A stretch of DNA of 64,000 bases from Cyanobium sp. Morenito 9A2 (GCF_024345575.1 NZ_JAGQBJ010000002.1:62001-126000); one strand, 5' to 3'. Shown: positions 53,458-63,037, counted from the first letter of the stretch. A program made the numbers and translations. Notes: generated from the letters alone by a model not told the origin.

Positions 53458-54011
53458 GCTCTGAGGCCTCCACCCATCCGATGGCCCCCTTGATCCGCTT
53501 CACCCTGCTCGCTCTCTATGGAGCGTTGGTGCTGCCCCTGCCTCTGCTGGCGCCGGATGAACTCCGTGCCTTGATGCTCGTGGCCGTGCCCCTCGGTTGT
53601 CTGGCGGTGGTGGCGATCACGAGCGAACGGGTGCGGCTCGAATCCACTGGGATCTCCGTGGGCCACCCTCCCTGGTGCGCCTGGCTCCTGCGCCGGGGCT
53701 GGCAGTTGGAGTGGGATCAGATCGTGGCCCTGGTGCCGGTGGCCACGAGTCAGGGGGGCCGAGTTTTTTACCTCCGCAGCCGGGACGGTTCCGCGTACCT
53801 CCTTCCCCAGCGCCTTGCTCGCTTCGAGGACTTTCTGGCGCGGCTGCAGGCCGAAACGGGCCTTGATCTGTCGACTGTGGGACGGCTGACACCCCCCTGG
53901 ACCTACCAGCTCCTGGGGGTGCTCAGTGGTTTGGTGCTGCTCGGCGAATGGGTGGCGTTGATGGTCGTGGGTCAGGGCGGCTGGCCAGCTCGGCTGTTGC
54001 CGCTCGGCTGA
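53454..54011 (+). CDS. membrane protein of unknown function with PH-like segment
   Basis: A 185-residue protein. Two hydrophobic helices occupy about residues 15-60, followed by a beta-rich stretch (RVRLESTGISVGHPPW, LEWDQIVALVPV, GRVFYLRSRDGSAYLLPQ) that resembles bacterial PH-like domains, and a last helix near the C-terminus. It is coupled to the 94-residue gene and converges with the response regulator, overlapping it by 40 bp. Confidence 0.65.
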   Translation: MSSEASTHPMAPLIRFTLLALYGALVLPLPLLAPDELRALMLVAVPLGCLAVVAITSERVRLESTGISVGHPPWCAWLLRRGWQLEWDQIVALVPVATSQGGRVFYLRSRDGSAYLLPQRLARFEDFLARLQAETGLDLSTVGRLTPPWTYQLLGVLSGLVLLGEWVALMVVGQGGWPARLLPLG

Positions 54012-54808
54012 GCAAGGGGTATGGGCACGAGGGGCGCGTCTGCCTCCGGCAGGGTTTCCAGGCTGAAGCGGTAGCCCTGTTGGCGCACGGTTTCAATGCC
54101 GCCCCCCTCCCCCAATCCCGCCTGCTCCAGTTTGCGCCGCAGGGTGAGCACCTGGGTGTCGACCGACCGTGGCCCACCGCTGAAGGGGGGCCAGGCCATG
54201 CGCAGCAGTTCCTGGCGGCTGCGCACCACCCCGGGGGGCATCAACAGGGCACAGAGCAGGGCGAATTCCCGCGGGCTGAGTTCCACCGGCTCCTGCCGCA
54301 GGGTGACCTGGCGCAACAACACGTGCACCTCCAGGGGGCCCACGCAAACCCGTTCCTGCAGGCCGCTGCCATTGCGGCGCAAGAGATTGCGGCAGCGGGC
54401 CGCCAGTTCCTCTAGGCCGAAGGGCTTGCGCAACACATCGTCGGCGCCGGCATCAAGCAAGGCGACGATCGGCTCGGCGCCGGAGCGGGCCGTAAGCACC
54501 ATCACAGGGCAGCGCAGCTGGGCGGCCAGGCGCATGGCCGAGCTCTCCTCCAGCAACTCGGCGCTCACCAGCAGATCGGGGGTGAGCTCCTCACAGAGCT
54601 GCAGGGCCTCGATGGAGCTGGCCACGGCGGCGGTGAGGTGGCCGTCCTGGCGGAGCCGCTGGGCCAGCACTGTGCGCAAGGTGGGGTGGGGGTCGACCAC
54701 GAGCACCCGCTTGAGATTGGGATCAGCGAAGGCAGCCTCCTTCAGCCCGGCACCATCGCCGCCCGGCGAGGGAACCTGGTTTGAATTCGGTGGGAGTTCC
54801 ACACGCAC
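53972..54808 (-). CDS. OmpR-type response regulator with an atypical receiver
   Basis: A 278-residue protein. Receiver domain at about 33-145: RVLVVDPHPTLR, then DLLVSAELLEESS, VMVLTARSG and VLRKPFGLEELAAR. Where family members have the phosphoacceptor Asp (D-L-x-x-L-D), this one has Ala/Ser, so normal phosphorylation is impossible; the late Lys is kept. The winged-helix output domain (about 170-255) is intact: LSPREFALLCALL, SVDTQVLTLRRKLEQ, ETVRQQGYRF. It probably acts as a phosphorylation-independent regulator. GTG 54,808. Confidence 0.87.
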   Translation of the reverse strand: MRVELPPNSNQVPSPGGDGAGLKEAAFADPNLKRVLVVDPHPTLRTVLAQRLRQDGHLTAAVASSIEALQLCEELTPDLLVSAELLEESSAMRLAAQLRCPVMVLTARSGAEPIVALLDAGADDVLRKPFGLEELAARCRNLLRRNGSGLQERVCVGPLEVHVLLRQVTLRQEPVELSPREFALLCALLMPPGVVRSRQELLRMAWPPFSGGPRSVDTQVLTLRRKLEQAGLGEGGGIETVRQQGYRFSLETLPEADAPLVPIPLAQPSGNSRAGQPP

Positions 54809-54942
54809 GATCCAGCCTTTTACCTACGCTATCGACAAAGCGGGGGAGAGCACCGGTTGCGGGCGATGCCTTTCGATCTGTCCCCCCTTCCCTTCCCGAG
54901 CCGCCAGCATCACCTTGGCTGCAGAGGCTCCCAGACCCGGTC

Positions 54943-55209
54943 ATGACCGCCCTCCAGAACCCCGACGCCGTCCGCCACTTTCAGTCCCTCTGCGACGCCT
55001 GTCAGGACCTGGCCAGCCGCTACCACGGCCCCTCGGAACTGAGGCTTTATGCTGACGGCTACCTCCATGCCCTGAGGCGGACGGCGGTGCTCGATCCGAT
55101 TTCCCAGCTGCGGTTGGAGGAGCTGATCGACCGCTGGATCCTTGATCCCTCCAGCTTCATTGGCCCCGACGGCAGCCTGAGAGCGCTGTACGAAAGCGGC
55201 CGTTACTGA
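54943..55209 (+). CDS. small conserved cyanobacterial protein
   Basis: An 88-residue helical protein (FQSLCDACQDLASRYHGPSE, YLHALRRTAVLDPISQL, LIDRWILDPSSFIGPDG). The length and the ending with LDPSSFIGP look like a small conserved family restricted to cyanobacteria; I cannot give its name with certainty. ATG 54,943. Confidence 0.7.
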   Translation: MTALQNPDAVRHFQSLCDACQDLASRYHGPSELRLYADGYLHALRRTAVLDPISQLRLEELIDRWILDPSSFIGPDGSLRALYESGRY

Positions 55210-55257
55210 GGTCCAAGGCCCAGGCCCCAGCGGGCAGGCCCCCAGGAAGCCCGATGT

Positions 55258-55581
55258 TCAGGACGCCAGGGCCACGGCCAGCTTTTCGCGCAGTTCTCCC
55301 GAGTTGTAGAGCTCGATCAGGATGTCGGAGCCGCCGATGAACTCCCCGTTCACATAAACCTGGGGGATGGTGGGCCAGTCGGAGAGCTCCTTGATCCCCT
55401 GGCGGATCTCCCCATCGGAGAGCACGTCGAAAGTTTCGAAGGGCACCGCCAGGGAATTGAGAATCTGAACAACGTTGTTGGAGAAGCCGCACTGGGGCAT
55501 CAGCTTGGAGCCCTTCATGAACACCAGCACGGGACTGCTGCTGATCAGGGTTTCGAGGCGCTGTTGAACGGCAGGATCCAT
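55258..55581 (-). CDS. grxD: monothiol glutaredoxin, Grx4/GrxD type
   Basis: A 107-residue protein with the CGFS active site in GSKLMPQCGFSNNVVQILN (Cys near residue 31), then WPTIPQVYVNGEFIGGSDI with the cis-Pro glutathione-binding motif. CGFS glutaredoxins bind [2Fe-2S] with glutathione and work with BolA proteins, whose gene is 9 bp upstream on the same strand. Confidence 0.95.
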   Translation of the reverse strand: MDPAVQQRLETLISSSPVLVFMKGSKLMPQCGFSNNVVQILNSLAVPFETFDVLSDGEIRQGIKELSDWPTIPQVYVNGEFIGGSDILIELYNSGELREKLAVALAS

Positions 55582-55590
55582 GGGTTGATA

Positions 55591-55824
55591 TCAGGCGGGA
55601 AGGGAGGTTTGCAGGGCGAGGGCGTGGATGGCCTCAGTGGCGAGTTCGCGGCGCAGGGCGCCGTAGACCAGCTGGTGCTGGCGCACCCTTGAGAGTCCGT
55701 CGAAGGCACTGGAGATCACCTTGACCTGCAGGTGGTCGCCGCCGCCGGTGAGATCTTCGACCTCAATCTGGGCATCGGGCAGAGATTCAAGAATCGCTGC
55801 TTTCACCTGTTCCGGTTGAACCAT
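55591..55824 (-). CDS. bolA: BolA family protein
   Basis: A 77-residue protein with the BolA fold: [18 protein letters not shown], then the loop [17 protein letters not shown], then [13 protein letters not shown] with the conserved His. BolA proteins form [2Fe-2S]-bridged pairs with CGFS glutaredoxins; the grxD gene follows by 9 bp. ATG 55,824 (MVQPEQVK) is preferred over an upstream start at 55,839. Confidence 0.92.
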   Translation of the reverse strand: MVQPEQVKAAILESLPDAQIEVEDLTGGGDHLQVKVISSAFDGLSRVRQHQLVYGALRRELATEAIHALALQTSLPA

Positions 55825-55872
55825 CGGGCACGGGGCCACTCACATGGCGGGAAATCTAGGGGCCATGGGGCC

Positions 55873-56403
55873 TTAGCTGCCTGGACCGCTCACCGCCGTG
55901 TAGGGGATCGTGGCGAAGCCGATCTCCACCAGGCTCTGGTAGGCCTTGCGGCCTTCCTCCCGGGAGGGGGTCATGCTCTTGACCACTTCCACCAGCAGGG
56001 GAACGGCGACTTCGGGCTGGTTCTGACGACGGAACACCGCCGCCAGTCGGAGGTTCGCCTGGGCAAGGACTTCGAGCGATTCCAGGGCATTCTGATCCAT
56101 CTCCCTGGGAATGCGGGCATCAAGGCCGCGGAAGGCCCCACTGAGGTCGCGGTAGAAGGTGAGCAGGCGTCGGGAGCTGTCCCGGGCCAGGTCATAGGAC
56201 TTGCGCGCCTCGGCGAGGTTGCCGCTGGCGGCGGCGGCATCCCCCTTGGCCAACTGGGCACGCACGGCGGAAAGGTTCAGACCGCCGCTGACGCCCTCCG
56301 ATGCTTTCGGTGGCTCAGCCTGGGCCCGCACCGCGACGGAAGGGGCCAGCGGGACCAAGGACGCCATCAGGACAAAGCTGAGGGCCACAACAGGCCTGCG
56401 CAC
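55873..56403 (-). CDS. exported helical protein of unknown function
   Basis: A 176-residue protein. Residues 1-28 form a signal peptide (RRPVVALSFVLMASLVPLAP, cut near VRAQA). The mature part is TPR-like helical: AKGDAAAASGNLAEARKSYD, DLARDSSRRLLTFYRDL, LAQANLRLAAVFRRQNQPE. Probably periplasmic or thylakoid lumenal. GTG start at 56,403. No family named. Confidence 0.7.
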   Translation of the reverse strand: MRRPVVALSFVLMASLVPLAPSVAVRAQAEPPKASEGVSGGLNLSAVRAQLAKGDAAAASGNLAEARKSYDLARDSSRRLLTFYRDLSGAFRGLDARIPREMDQNALESLEVLAQANLRLAAVFRRQNQPEVAVPLLVEVVKSMTPSREEGRKAYQSLVEIGFATIPYTAVSGPGS

Positions 56404-56429
56404 GGCTGATTGTCGAAGGTGGCGGAAGT

Positions 56430-57170
56430 TTAGATGGTGCCGATGGGGCGACCCACGGCCGCTCTGGCCGCTTCCTCAGCTGATTGCATCGCCAGGCTGA
56501 GGCGCTCGTTCAGATCGCGCACGGCCGTTCGCCCCTCCCCCCGCACCCGCAGCGCCGTACCGAAGCAGATGGCACCCTGCCCCCGCCAGCACGGCGGACT
56601 GGTGCTGTAGCCCAGGCCCACGGGCACCACCGGCACATCGAGACCCTGGCTGCGGGCCAGCACCGCCAGCCGCGCCAGGCCCTGGTGCAGGCGGATCGGC
56701 TCGTCTGTGCGGCGGATGTGTCCTTCCGGGAACATCACCACCTGTTGGCCCTGGGCCAGCAGGTCGACGGCGTACCGCAAGGGGGCGGTGCCGGGGCGGC
56801 CCTGGTCAACGGGAAAGCAGCCCAGCCGGGTCAGAAACCAGCCCTGGAGACCCTGCATCTCGGTGAGGGTGACCATGAAACGGCAATGCCGGCCGCTGAC
56901 CCTCTGGCCGGCGAAGCTGGAGAGCAGCAGGGCATCCCAGCGGGCCCGGTGGGTGGGAGCCAGCAGCACCGGTCCGTTGTGGGGCAGGTGCTCGGGGCCG
57001 AGCACCGTGAGAGCGCTGAAGAAGGACGCCAGGGGCCCGTCCTGGGCGAGCAGCACGGCGATCGGCGCCAGCCAGGGATTAACGCCGTTGCAGAGCCGGC
57101 GTTCCCGTTGGATCAGTGCCGTCTGCGCCGTCACCGGAGGGCTTCGATCGACTTTCAAGTTAGGGGCCAT
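56430..57170 (-). CDS. PlsC-type 1-acylglycerol-3-phosphate acyltransferase
   Basis: A 246-residue acyltransferase. The HX4D box is THRARWDALLLSS (His near residue 75), then FMVTLTEM, LGCFPVDQG and the FPEGHIRRTDE box near 150 for glycerol-3-phosphate binding. It transfers an acyl chain in membrane glycerolipid synthesis. ATG 57,170 is taken; the frame is open upstream antisense to pdxJ. Other lysophospholipid acyltransferases cannot be excluded. Confidence 0.88.
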   Translation of the reverse strand: MAPNLKVDRSPPVTAQTALIQRERRLCNGVNPWLAPIAVLLAQDGPLASFFSALTVLGPEHLPHNGPVLLAPTHRARWDALLLSSFAGQRVSGRHCRFMVTLTEMQGLQGWFLTRLGCFPVDQGRPGTAPLRYAVDLLAQGQQVVMFPEGHIRRTDEPIRLHQGLARLAVLARSQGLDVPVVPVGLGYSTSPPCWRGQGAICFGTALRVRGEGRTAVRDLNERLSLAMQSAEEAARAAVGRPIGTI

Positions 57171-57290
57171 GGGCTGCAGCTTTGGTCCGGGTGCGGGCAG
57201 TTGCGGCGGCGGCCATGTTGCCTGGGGCGTGCACCCGCCGGCACCTGCCTGGACGCTCCATAGGATCGATGGCCTTGTGGGGCAGCGGCC

Positions 57291-58040
57291 ATGGCCAGCC
57301 TGGGGGTGAACATCGACCACATCGCCGGCGTGCGCCAGGCCCGCCGCGCCGCCGAGCCCGACCCTGTCAACCTGGCGTTCCTGGCCGAGCTCGGGGGCGC
57401 CGACGGCATCACGGTGCACCTGCGCGAAGACCGGCGCCACATTCAGTTGCGCGACGTGGAACTGCTGCGCGCCACCCTGCGCAGCCGCCTCAACCTCGAG
57501 ATGGCCGCCACCGCTGAGATGGAGGCGATTGCCCTGCGGCTGCGCCCTGCCATGGTCACCCTCGTGCCGGAGAAGCGCCAGGAGATCACCACCGAAGGCG
57601 GTCTGGACATCGCCGGACAGGAGCAGCAGCTCACCGCCCTGGTGGGGCGCTTGAACGCGGCCGGCATCCCCGTGAGCCTGTTCGTGGACCCCGAGGCCGA
57701 TCAACTGCGCGCCAGCCAGCGCAGCGGTGCCCGCTGGGTGGAGCTGCACACGGGCGCCTACGCCGAAGCCGACTGGGCGGGCCAGCCCAAGGAACTGGCC
57801 CGCCTGATCGAGGCCAGCGCCAGGGCCCGTCAGCTCGGGCTGCGCGTCAACGCCGGCCATGGGCTCACCTATCAGAACGTGGAACCCGTGGCGGCGATCG
57901 AGGGGATGGAGGAGCTGAACATCGGTCACACGATCGTGGCCCGGGCCCTGGCGGTGGGGCTGGAGGCGGCGGTGCGGCAGATGCGGGCCCTGGTTCAGAA
58001 TCCCCGCCGGGAACCCCTGTTCAACGCCGCCTTTCCATGA
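57291..58040 (+). CDS. pdxJ: pyridoxine 5'-phosphate synthase
   Basis: A 249-residue TIM barrel that closes the pyridine ring from 3-amino-1-hydroxyacetone phosphate and deoxyxylulose phosphate. Landmarks: [16 protein letters not shown] at the N-terminus, [33 protein letters not shown] with the catalytic Glu/Lys region, and [11 protein letters not shown] and [11 protein letters not shown] at the phosphate site. ATG 57,291. Its last 4 bases overlap the ycf54 start (ATGA). Confidence 0.97.
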   Translation: MASLGVNIDHIAGVRQARRAAEPDPVNLAFLAELGGADGITVHLREDRRHIQLRDVELLRATLRSRLNLEMAATAEMEAIALRLRPAMVTLVPEKRQEITTEGGLDIAGQEQQLTALVGRLNAAGIPVSLFVDPEADQLRASQRSGARWVELHTGAYAEADWAGQPKELARLIEASARARQLGLRVNAGHGLTYQNVEPVAAIEGMEELNIGHTIVARALAVGLEAAVRQMRALVQNPRREPLFNAAFP

Positions 58041-58366
58041 GTGAGTCCTCCGCCCCCCTCTTCCACTTCGTGGCGGCCAGCGAAACCTTCCTGACCGTGG
58101 AGGAACCCCTGGCGGAGGTGCTCAAGGAACGCGAGCGCTATTACGGCGAGAAGGGCAAGGCGATCGATTTCTGGCTGGTGAAACGCCCCGCATTCCTGGA
58201 GCGTCCAGCCGTCGCAGCGATCGCCGCGGCTGTGCCCCGGCCCGCCGCCGCCGTGGTCTCCACCGACGCCAAGTTCATCGAATTCCTCAAACTGCGCCTT
58301 GAATTCGTGCTCAAAGGCAGCTACTCGGCCGCTTCTCAAGCGGAGGCCCTGGCCAGCCTGGGCTGA
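58037..58366 (+). CDS. ycf54: Ycf54, Mg-protoporphyrin monomethyl ester cyclase subunit
   Basis: A 109-residue protein with the Ycf54 (DUF2488) signature [44 protein letters not shown] and [18 protein letters not shown]. Ycf54 is needed for assembly and activity of the aerobic oxidative cyclase that forms the isocyclic ring of chlorophyll. Coupled to pdxJ by a 4-bp overlap. Confidence 0.9.
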   Translation: MSESSAPLFHFVAASETFLTVEEPLAEVLKERERYYGEKGKAIDFWLVKRPAFLERPAVAAIAAAVPRPAAAVVSTDAKFIEFLKLRLEFVLKGSYSAASQAEALASLG

Positions 58367-58436
58367 GGGCCAGAGACAGAGAGCTCCCTGGAGCGACGGC
58401 TGGTCGGATCACAGGCGGCGGAGCGGCGAAAAGGGC

Positions 58437-58799
58437 TCAGAAGAGTCCGAGGAAGCGTTTACGCGGCGGATCTGTGCCAACTGAATCGGGCGACTCATCC
58501 TGCTGGCGCTGACGTTCCCGTTGCTGGCGGCCATCCTGCTGGTAGCGGGGCTGTTCGTCGCCGATGGTCAACAGGGCCTCTTTGTTCTTCCACCAGATCC
58601 AATCGCGGATCGGTGGGGTCTTCAGCAGGTCTTCGCGGCTGAGGCCCAGCCCCAGCTTGTTGGAGGCGTCCACCAGCACCATCACCATCCCGTCGCCATC
58701 ACTGCAACGGGCCAGAGCCTCGTTGGTGCGCTCGGCCCCGTTCAAGGCCTTGACCAGAAGTTGCACCCGGCGGGAAACGGGCAGCGACCGAGGGTCCAT
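58437..58799 (-). CDS. conserved hypothetical protein with charged C-terminal tail
   Basis: A 120-residue protein. The N-terminal helical domain (SRRVQLLVKALNGAERTNEAL, ASNKLGLGLSREDLLKTPPI, DWIWWKNKEALLTIG) is followed by a Gln/Arg-rich tail (QQDGRQQRERQRQQDE) and a short hydrophobic end RKRFLGLF. The domain has a loose resemblance to Nif11-like leader sequences, but I do not claim it. ATG 58,799 is preferred over an upstream TTG at 58,847. Confidence 0.6.
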   Translation of the reverse strand: MDPRSLPVSRRVQLLVKALNGAERTNEALARCSDGDGMVMVLVDASNKLGLGLSREDLLKTPPIRDWIWWKNKEALLTIGDEQPRYQQDGRQQRERQRQQDESPDSVGTDPPRKRFLGLF

Positions 58800-58925
58800 G
58801 GGCCGGACGAGATCTGCAGTCCGAAAGGTAACCGGGGACACCTCCAACCGGTGTTGACGTTCATGGATAGGGGGGCTGACAAATTCACCCCTGCCAGGTC
58901 AAACTTCGGCAAGCATGTGCCCTGC

Positions 58926-59594
58926 ATGACACTACGGTCTCAACCCCATCGCCACTGGGTGATCGGTGACGTCCACGGTTGCGCGGAATCGCTCTGGGAT
59001 CTCCTCCGGCTTCTGCCCACCACCGATCGGCTGGTCCTGTGCGGCGACGTGATCAACCGCGGCCCCGAGATCGAGCGGTCGATGGAACTCGCCTGGTCGC
59101 TGGTGACCTCCGGCCGGGGGGTGTGGCTGATGGGAAACCATGAGTTCAAGCTGGTTCGGGCCCTGCGCGAGGGCACCTGGGCGGCCCAGCTGGATCTGGC
59201 TGGCTGTGACACCTACCGGCACCTGGGGGACTGGCTCTGCCGTCAGTGGCTGGAGCGGCTGGAGCAGTTGCCCCTGGCCTACTGGGGCCGCGGCTGGGTC
59301 GCCACCCACGCCGGCTTTGATCCCCACACCTGGGAGCCGGATCTGTCCGTGCGGGAACCCTTCTGGGACCACTACGACGGACGCTTCGGGGAGGTGATCG
59401 TGGGCCACACCCCCGGTCCGCTGGTGCGCCGTCGCCCCAACAACATCGTGACCATCGACACCGGCGCCTGCTACGGCGGCACGCTCACGGCCTACTGCCC
59501 TGAAACCCGCGCCCAGCGCCAGGTCTATGGCCGGCGCGGGGACTGCGCCCCCTGGCTGGAGCCCAGCAGGGCGCTGTTGGGCAGCCCTTGCTGA
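58926..59594 (+). CDS. metallophosphoesterase (calcineurin-like serine/threonine phosphatase)
   Basis: A 222-residue PPP-type metallophosphatase. The metal-binding motifs are in order: IGDVHGCAESL (GDxHG, near residue 14), LCGDVINRGPE (GDxxxRG, near 40) and LMGNHEFKLV (GNHE, near 72), followed by VATHAGFDP and VGHTPGPL. ATG 58,926; the last 7 bases overlap recC. Substrate unknown; bis(nucleosyl)tetraphosphatase-like activity is possible. Confidence 0.87.
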   Translation: MTLRSQPHRHWVIGDVHGCAESLWDLLRLLPTTDRLVLCGDVINRGPEIERSMELAWSLVTSGRGVWLMGNHEFKLVRALREGTWAAQLDLAGCDTYRHLGDWLCRQWLERLEQLPLAYWGRGWVATHAGFDPHTWEPDLSVREPFWDHYDGRFGEVIVGHTPGPLVRRRPNNIVTIDTGACYGGTLTAYCPETRAQRQVYGRRGDCAPWLEPSRALLGSPC

Positions 59595-62500
59595 TCGTCT
59601 ATCGCAGCAACCGGGCTGAGCTTCTCGCCCAGTTGCTGGCCGCCCAGTTCCAGCTGAGCCCTCCGGGGCCCTTCGAGCAGGCCCTGGTGGTCGTCAACAC
59701 GTGGCCCACCAGCCGCTGGCTGGCTGAGCAGCTGGCCCTGCATCTGGGCACGGCACCCCAGCAGGGGGACGGCGACGAGGTTTACGCCGATGGCATTGCC
59801 GCCCATCTGCGCTTTCCATTTCCAGGCAGTCGCCTGCGCCAGCTGGTGGATGAGCTGCTGGGGGAGAACGCTGCCCCCACGGCCAGCCCGTCGGCCAACG
59901 ACCCCTGGCGGGCCACCGAGCTGGTCTGGCCCGTGCTGGAGCTACTTGAAGAACTGGTGCGGGAACCGGAAGCCGCTCTGCTGCGCCGTTGGCTGGAGCG
60001 GCGGCAAGGGGAGCGCGCCGAGGGAGGCCGCAGCCTGGGCTTGCCCCTCTGGCGGCTGGGACGGGCGATCGCCGATGCCTTTGATGACTACGCCCTGTAC
60101 CGCCCGGAGCTGCTGGAGCATTGGTGGCGGGAGGGTCTGGGCGACGGGCGGGGCGGGGAACTGCCGGAGCAGCAGCGCTGGCAGCCGTTGCTGCTGCGGC
60201 GCCTGCGCGACCGCCTTGGCGTCGAGCCCTTCGGCCTCCGGGTGAGGCGGGCGATCGAGCACCTGCGCCGGGGCACCCATGCGCCCCTGGCCAGCGACCA
60301 ACCGTTGCGGTTGTTCGGCCTCAGCAGCCTGGCGCCCGTGCAGGTGGAGTTGCTGCAGGCCCTCTCCGGCACGGTGGATGTGGAGCTCTACCTGCTGACC
60401 CCCTGCCGCGACCTCTGGCGCCGCTGTTTCAGTCGACGGCAGCAGCTTCTGGAGGGGGACGGCTGGCGCACGCCCTTCGCCGGCGACTGGGTGCTGGAGG
60501 CACCGCGGCTGGAGGGACTGTTCGGGCGCTTGGGGGCCGAGTTCCAGCAGTTGTTGGAGGGTACGGGTGAGGCCCAGCTGGGGCAGTGGGAGGGCCGCGA
60601 TCTGTTTTTCCTGCCAGCCGGTGTCAGGGCGGGGCTAGGGCACGAGCCCACCGTGCTGGAGCAGTTGCAGCAGGAGCTCGTGGGGCCGACCGAGGATCCG
60701 GAGGGCTCCGGGATGGGGCCGCCCACGGATGGGGGCCAGGGGTCCTTGACCCTGGCCGTGGGTGACAGCTCCCTGGAGTTCCACCCCTGCCCGGGCCGTC
60801 TACGCCAGGTCCAGATCCTGCGTGACCGCCTGCTGCAGCTCATGGCGGCCGATCCCACGCTCGAACCCCGCGACATTTTGGTGATGACCCCCCAGGTGGA
60901 GACCTTCGCCCCCCTGGTGGCCTCAGTGTTTGGCGACGACGCCGCCACCGGTGTGACCTTGCCCTGGCGCCTGACCGACCGCAGCCAGCAGAGCCAGGCG
61001 GGCCTGGCCAGTGCCCTGCTGGGCCTGCTGCGCCTGGGGGGCGAACGGCTTACGGCCACGGCCTTGGAGGTGGTGCTCGGCAACGGGGCTCTGCTGGAGC
61101 GCTTCGGGCTCAATGTCGGTGAGGGGGCGCGGCTCACGGCCCAGCTTCAGGAGGCGGGCTTCCGCTGGGGTCTTGATGGGGACGATCGCGGCGGCGAGCG
61201 CCAGCACAGCCTCAGCTGGGCCATCGATCGCCTGCTGCTGGGTCTGGTGCTGCCCGATCAGCCGGGCCTGGCCCTGGGGGATGCGGCCCCACTGGTCGTG
61301 GCCGGCAGCCTGGAGGCCCAGGGCCGCAGCCTGCAGCTGTTGCTGGATCTGCGCCGCTGGCTGTTGCGGCTGCGCCAGGCGCACACCCCGAAGCGCTGGG
61401 GGCCGCTGTTGTTGGAGCTGCTCAACGATCTCTTCGGTGAGGACGGTTCCCAGGCCTGGGAGCGCCAGTCGATCCTGGCCGCCAGCGACGACTGGCTCCG
61501 CAGCGCCGGCGACACCGAGCTGGCCCTGGCGGCGCCGGTGGTGGCGGCGGTGTTGGAGGAGCGGCTTTCGATCGACAGCGGCCGTTTCGGCCACCGCAGC
61601 GGCGCCCTCACCATCAGCGCCCTGGAACCGATGCGGGCCATCCCCCACAAGGTGATCGTGCTGCTGGGCCTCGATGCCGGCGTTTTCCCCCGCCGGAAGG
61701 AGCGGCCGGGGTTCCATCTTTTGGAGCGCCAGCGACGCCTGGGCGACCCCAGCTCCTCCGATCAAGACCGCTACGTGCTGATCGAGGCCCTGCTCTCGGC
61801 GCGCCGCCACCTCTTGATCAGCTGGAGCAACCGCGAGGAGCGCAGCGGCGCGGAGCTGATGCCGGCGACGCCGGTGCGTCAGCTGCTGGAGACGCTGAAC
61901 CAGCGGCTGGCCGGCGGGGCCTCAGCCCTGACCATCCCCCACCCGGCCAACCCGCTCGATCGCGCCAACTTCCTGGCCCAGCCCCTCCGGCCCGCCCCCA
62001 GCTGTGACCGCCGCCTGCTGCAGGCGCGGCGCTTGCTGGAGCGGGGGGAGGCCCACCGGCCCCTGCCCCTGGCCCTGCGGCAGCCCCCCTCCGCGCTGGC
62101 CCTTGATCCCACCACCGCCGCCCTGTTGGCCCGGGATCCCACCGGCGACCTGCGCGACTGGCTGATGGCCCCCCAGAAGCACTGGTTGCGGCAGCTGGGG
62201 CTCCATCCCGGCGAGTGGCACACGCCAGTGGAGGACCTGGAGGATCTGACCCTCGACGAACGACAGAGGGCCGCGCTGCTGCGCGGTCAACTGGAGGAGC
62301 GAACGAGCGCAGCTCCGCAGGATGGCGATGGGCCGGATTGGTTGGGGCTGGACCGAGGCCGGGGCCGCTTCCCTGCTGGATCGGCAGGGGAGCTGGAGGG
62401 GATGGTGATGGGCGGTCGCTGGCGCACGCTTGGGGCCGTGCTGGAAGGGCTCGGGAAGCCCCACACCGGCGTCAGCTGTTGGCAGGGGCTCAGCCTCGAG

Positions 62501-63037
62501 CTCGATTGGCGTGGACAACTGGTCGTGCTCAGCCACACCGCCAAGGAAGGGGTGGCCCAGCGCCTGGACCTCTGGCTGCGGGTGCTGCTGGCCGCCGCCG
62601 CCGGGGAGGCCCCTGCCGGCGGGGTGCTGGTGGCCCGCAGCAGCAAGGACCAATTCGCGGTGGAGCTGCGGCTGGAGCCCCCGGAGGCCGACCAGGCCGT
62701 TTTGGAGCTGGAGGCGCTCCTTGCCCTGCGCGAGCAGCTGGGCGGGGCCTGCTGGCCCGTGCCGCCCAGGACAGGCTGGGCGTTCGTGGAGGCCGAGCGC
62801 AAGGCGGCGGGCAGCGGCCCAGCCAAGGCGGCCGCAGCCTGGGAAGGGGGCATCCTGTTTCCAGGGGAACGGGAGAGTCCCGTGCTGGCGACCTGTTTCG
62901 GCGCCGACACCCCGATCGACGCACTGCTGGGCGGGAGCTTTTCGGCAGCGGCTGAGGCCCTCTATGGGCCCGTCCTCGAGCGGGTGAGCAAGGAAAGGAC
63001 GCGCAAGCAGAAGCCTGGCAAGGAGAAGGGGCGATGA
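59588..63037 (+). CDS. recC: exodeoxyribonuclease V subunit gamma (RecC)
   Basis: A 1,149-residue protein with the RecC start LIVYRSNRAELLAQLLAAQF and VVNTWPTSRWLAEQLALHLG, the degenerate helicase parts (LRLFGLSSLAPVQVELLQAL near 240) and the C-terminal inactive nuclease-like region. RecC holds RecB and RecD together and recognises Chi during repair of double-strand breaks. The usual RecC ISALEPMRAIPHKVIVLLGL segment is present near 690. TTG start at 59,588; the stop overlaps the recB start by 4 bp (ATGA). Confidence 0.93.
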   Translation: MLIVYRSNRAELLAQLLAAQFQLSPPGPFEQALVVVNTWPTSRWLAEQLALHLGTAPQQGDGDEVYADGIAAHLRFPFPGSRLRQLVDELLGENAAPTASPSANDPWRATELVWPVLELLEELVREPEAALLRRWLERRQGERAEGGRSLGLPLWRLGRAIADAFDDYALYRPELLEHWWREGLGDGRGGELPEQQRWQPLLLRRLRDRLGVEPFGLRVRRAIEHLRRGTHAPLASDQPLRLFGLSSLAPVQVELLQALSGTVDVELYLLTPCRDLWRRCFSRRQQLLEGDGWRTPFAGDWVLEAPRLEGLFGRLGAEFQQLLEGTGEAQLGQWEGRDLFFLPAGVRAGLGHEPTVLEQLQQELVGPTEDPEGSGMGPPTDGGQGSLTLAVGDSSLEFHPCPGRLRQVQILRDRLLQLMAADPTLEPRDILVMTPQVETFAPLVASVFGDDAATGVTLPWRLTDRSQQSQAGLASALLGLLRLGGERLTATALEVVLGNGALLERFGLNVGEGARLTAQLQEAGFRWGLDGDDRGGERQHSLSWAIDRLLLGLVLPDQPGLALGDAAPLVVAGSLEAQGRSLQLLLDLRRWLLRLRQAHTPKRWGPLLLELLNDLFGEDGSQAWERQSILAASDDWLRSAGDTELALAAPVVAAVLEERLSIDSGRFGHRSGALTISALEPMRAIPHKVIVLLGLDAGVFPRRKERPGFHLLERQRRLGDPSSSDQDRYVLIEALLSARRHLLISWSNREERSGAELMPATPVRQLLETLNQRLAGGASALTIPHPANPLDRANFLAQPLRPAPSCDRRLLQARRLLERGEAHRPLPLALRQPPSALALDPTTAALLARDPTGDLRDWLMAPQKHWLRQLGLHPGEWHTPVEDLEDLTLDERQRAALLRGQLEERTSAAPQDGDGPDWLGLDRGRGRFPAGSAGELEGMVMGGRWRTLGAVLEGLGKPHTGVSCWQGLSLELDWRGQLVVLSHTAKEGVAQRLDLWLRVLLAAAAGEAPAGGVLVARSSKDQFAVELRLEPPEADQAVLELEALLALREQLGGACWPVPPRTGWAFVEAERKAAGSGPAKAAAAWEGGILFPGERESPVLATCFGADTPIDALLGGSFSAAAEALYGPVLERVSKERTRKQKPGKEKGR

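Noticed and set aside
60388-61810. Minus-strand frames inside recC
   Set aside because: Low-complexity shadows of a GC-rich gene with normal RecC sequence on the + strand.
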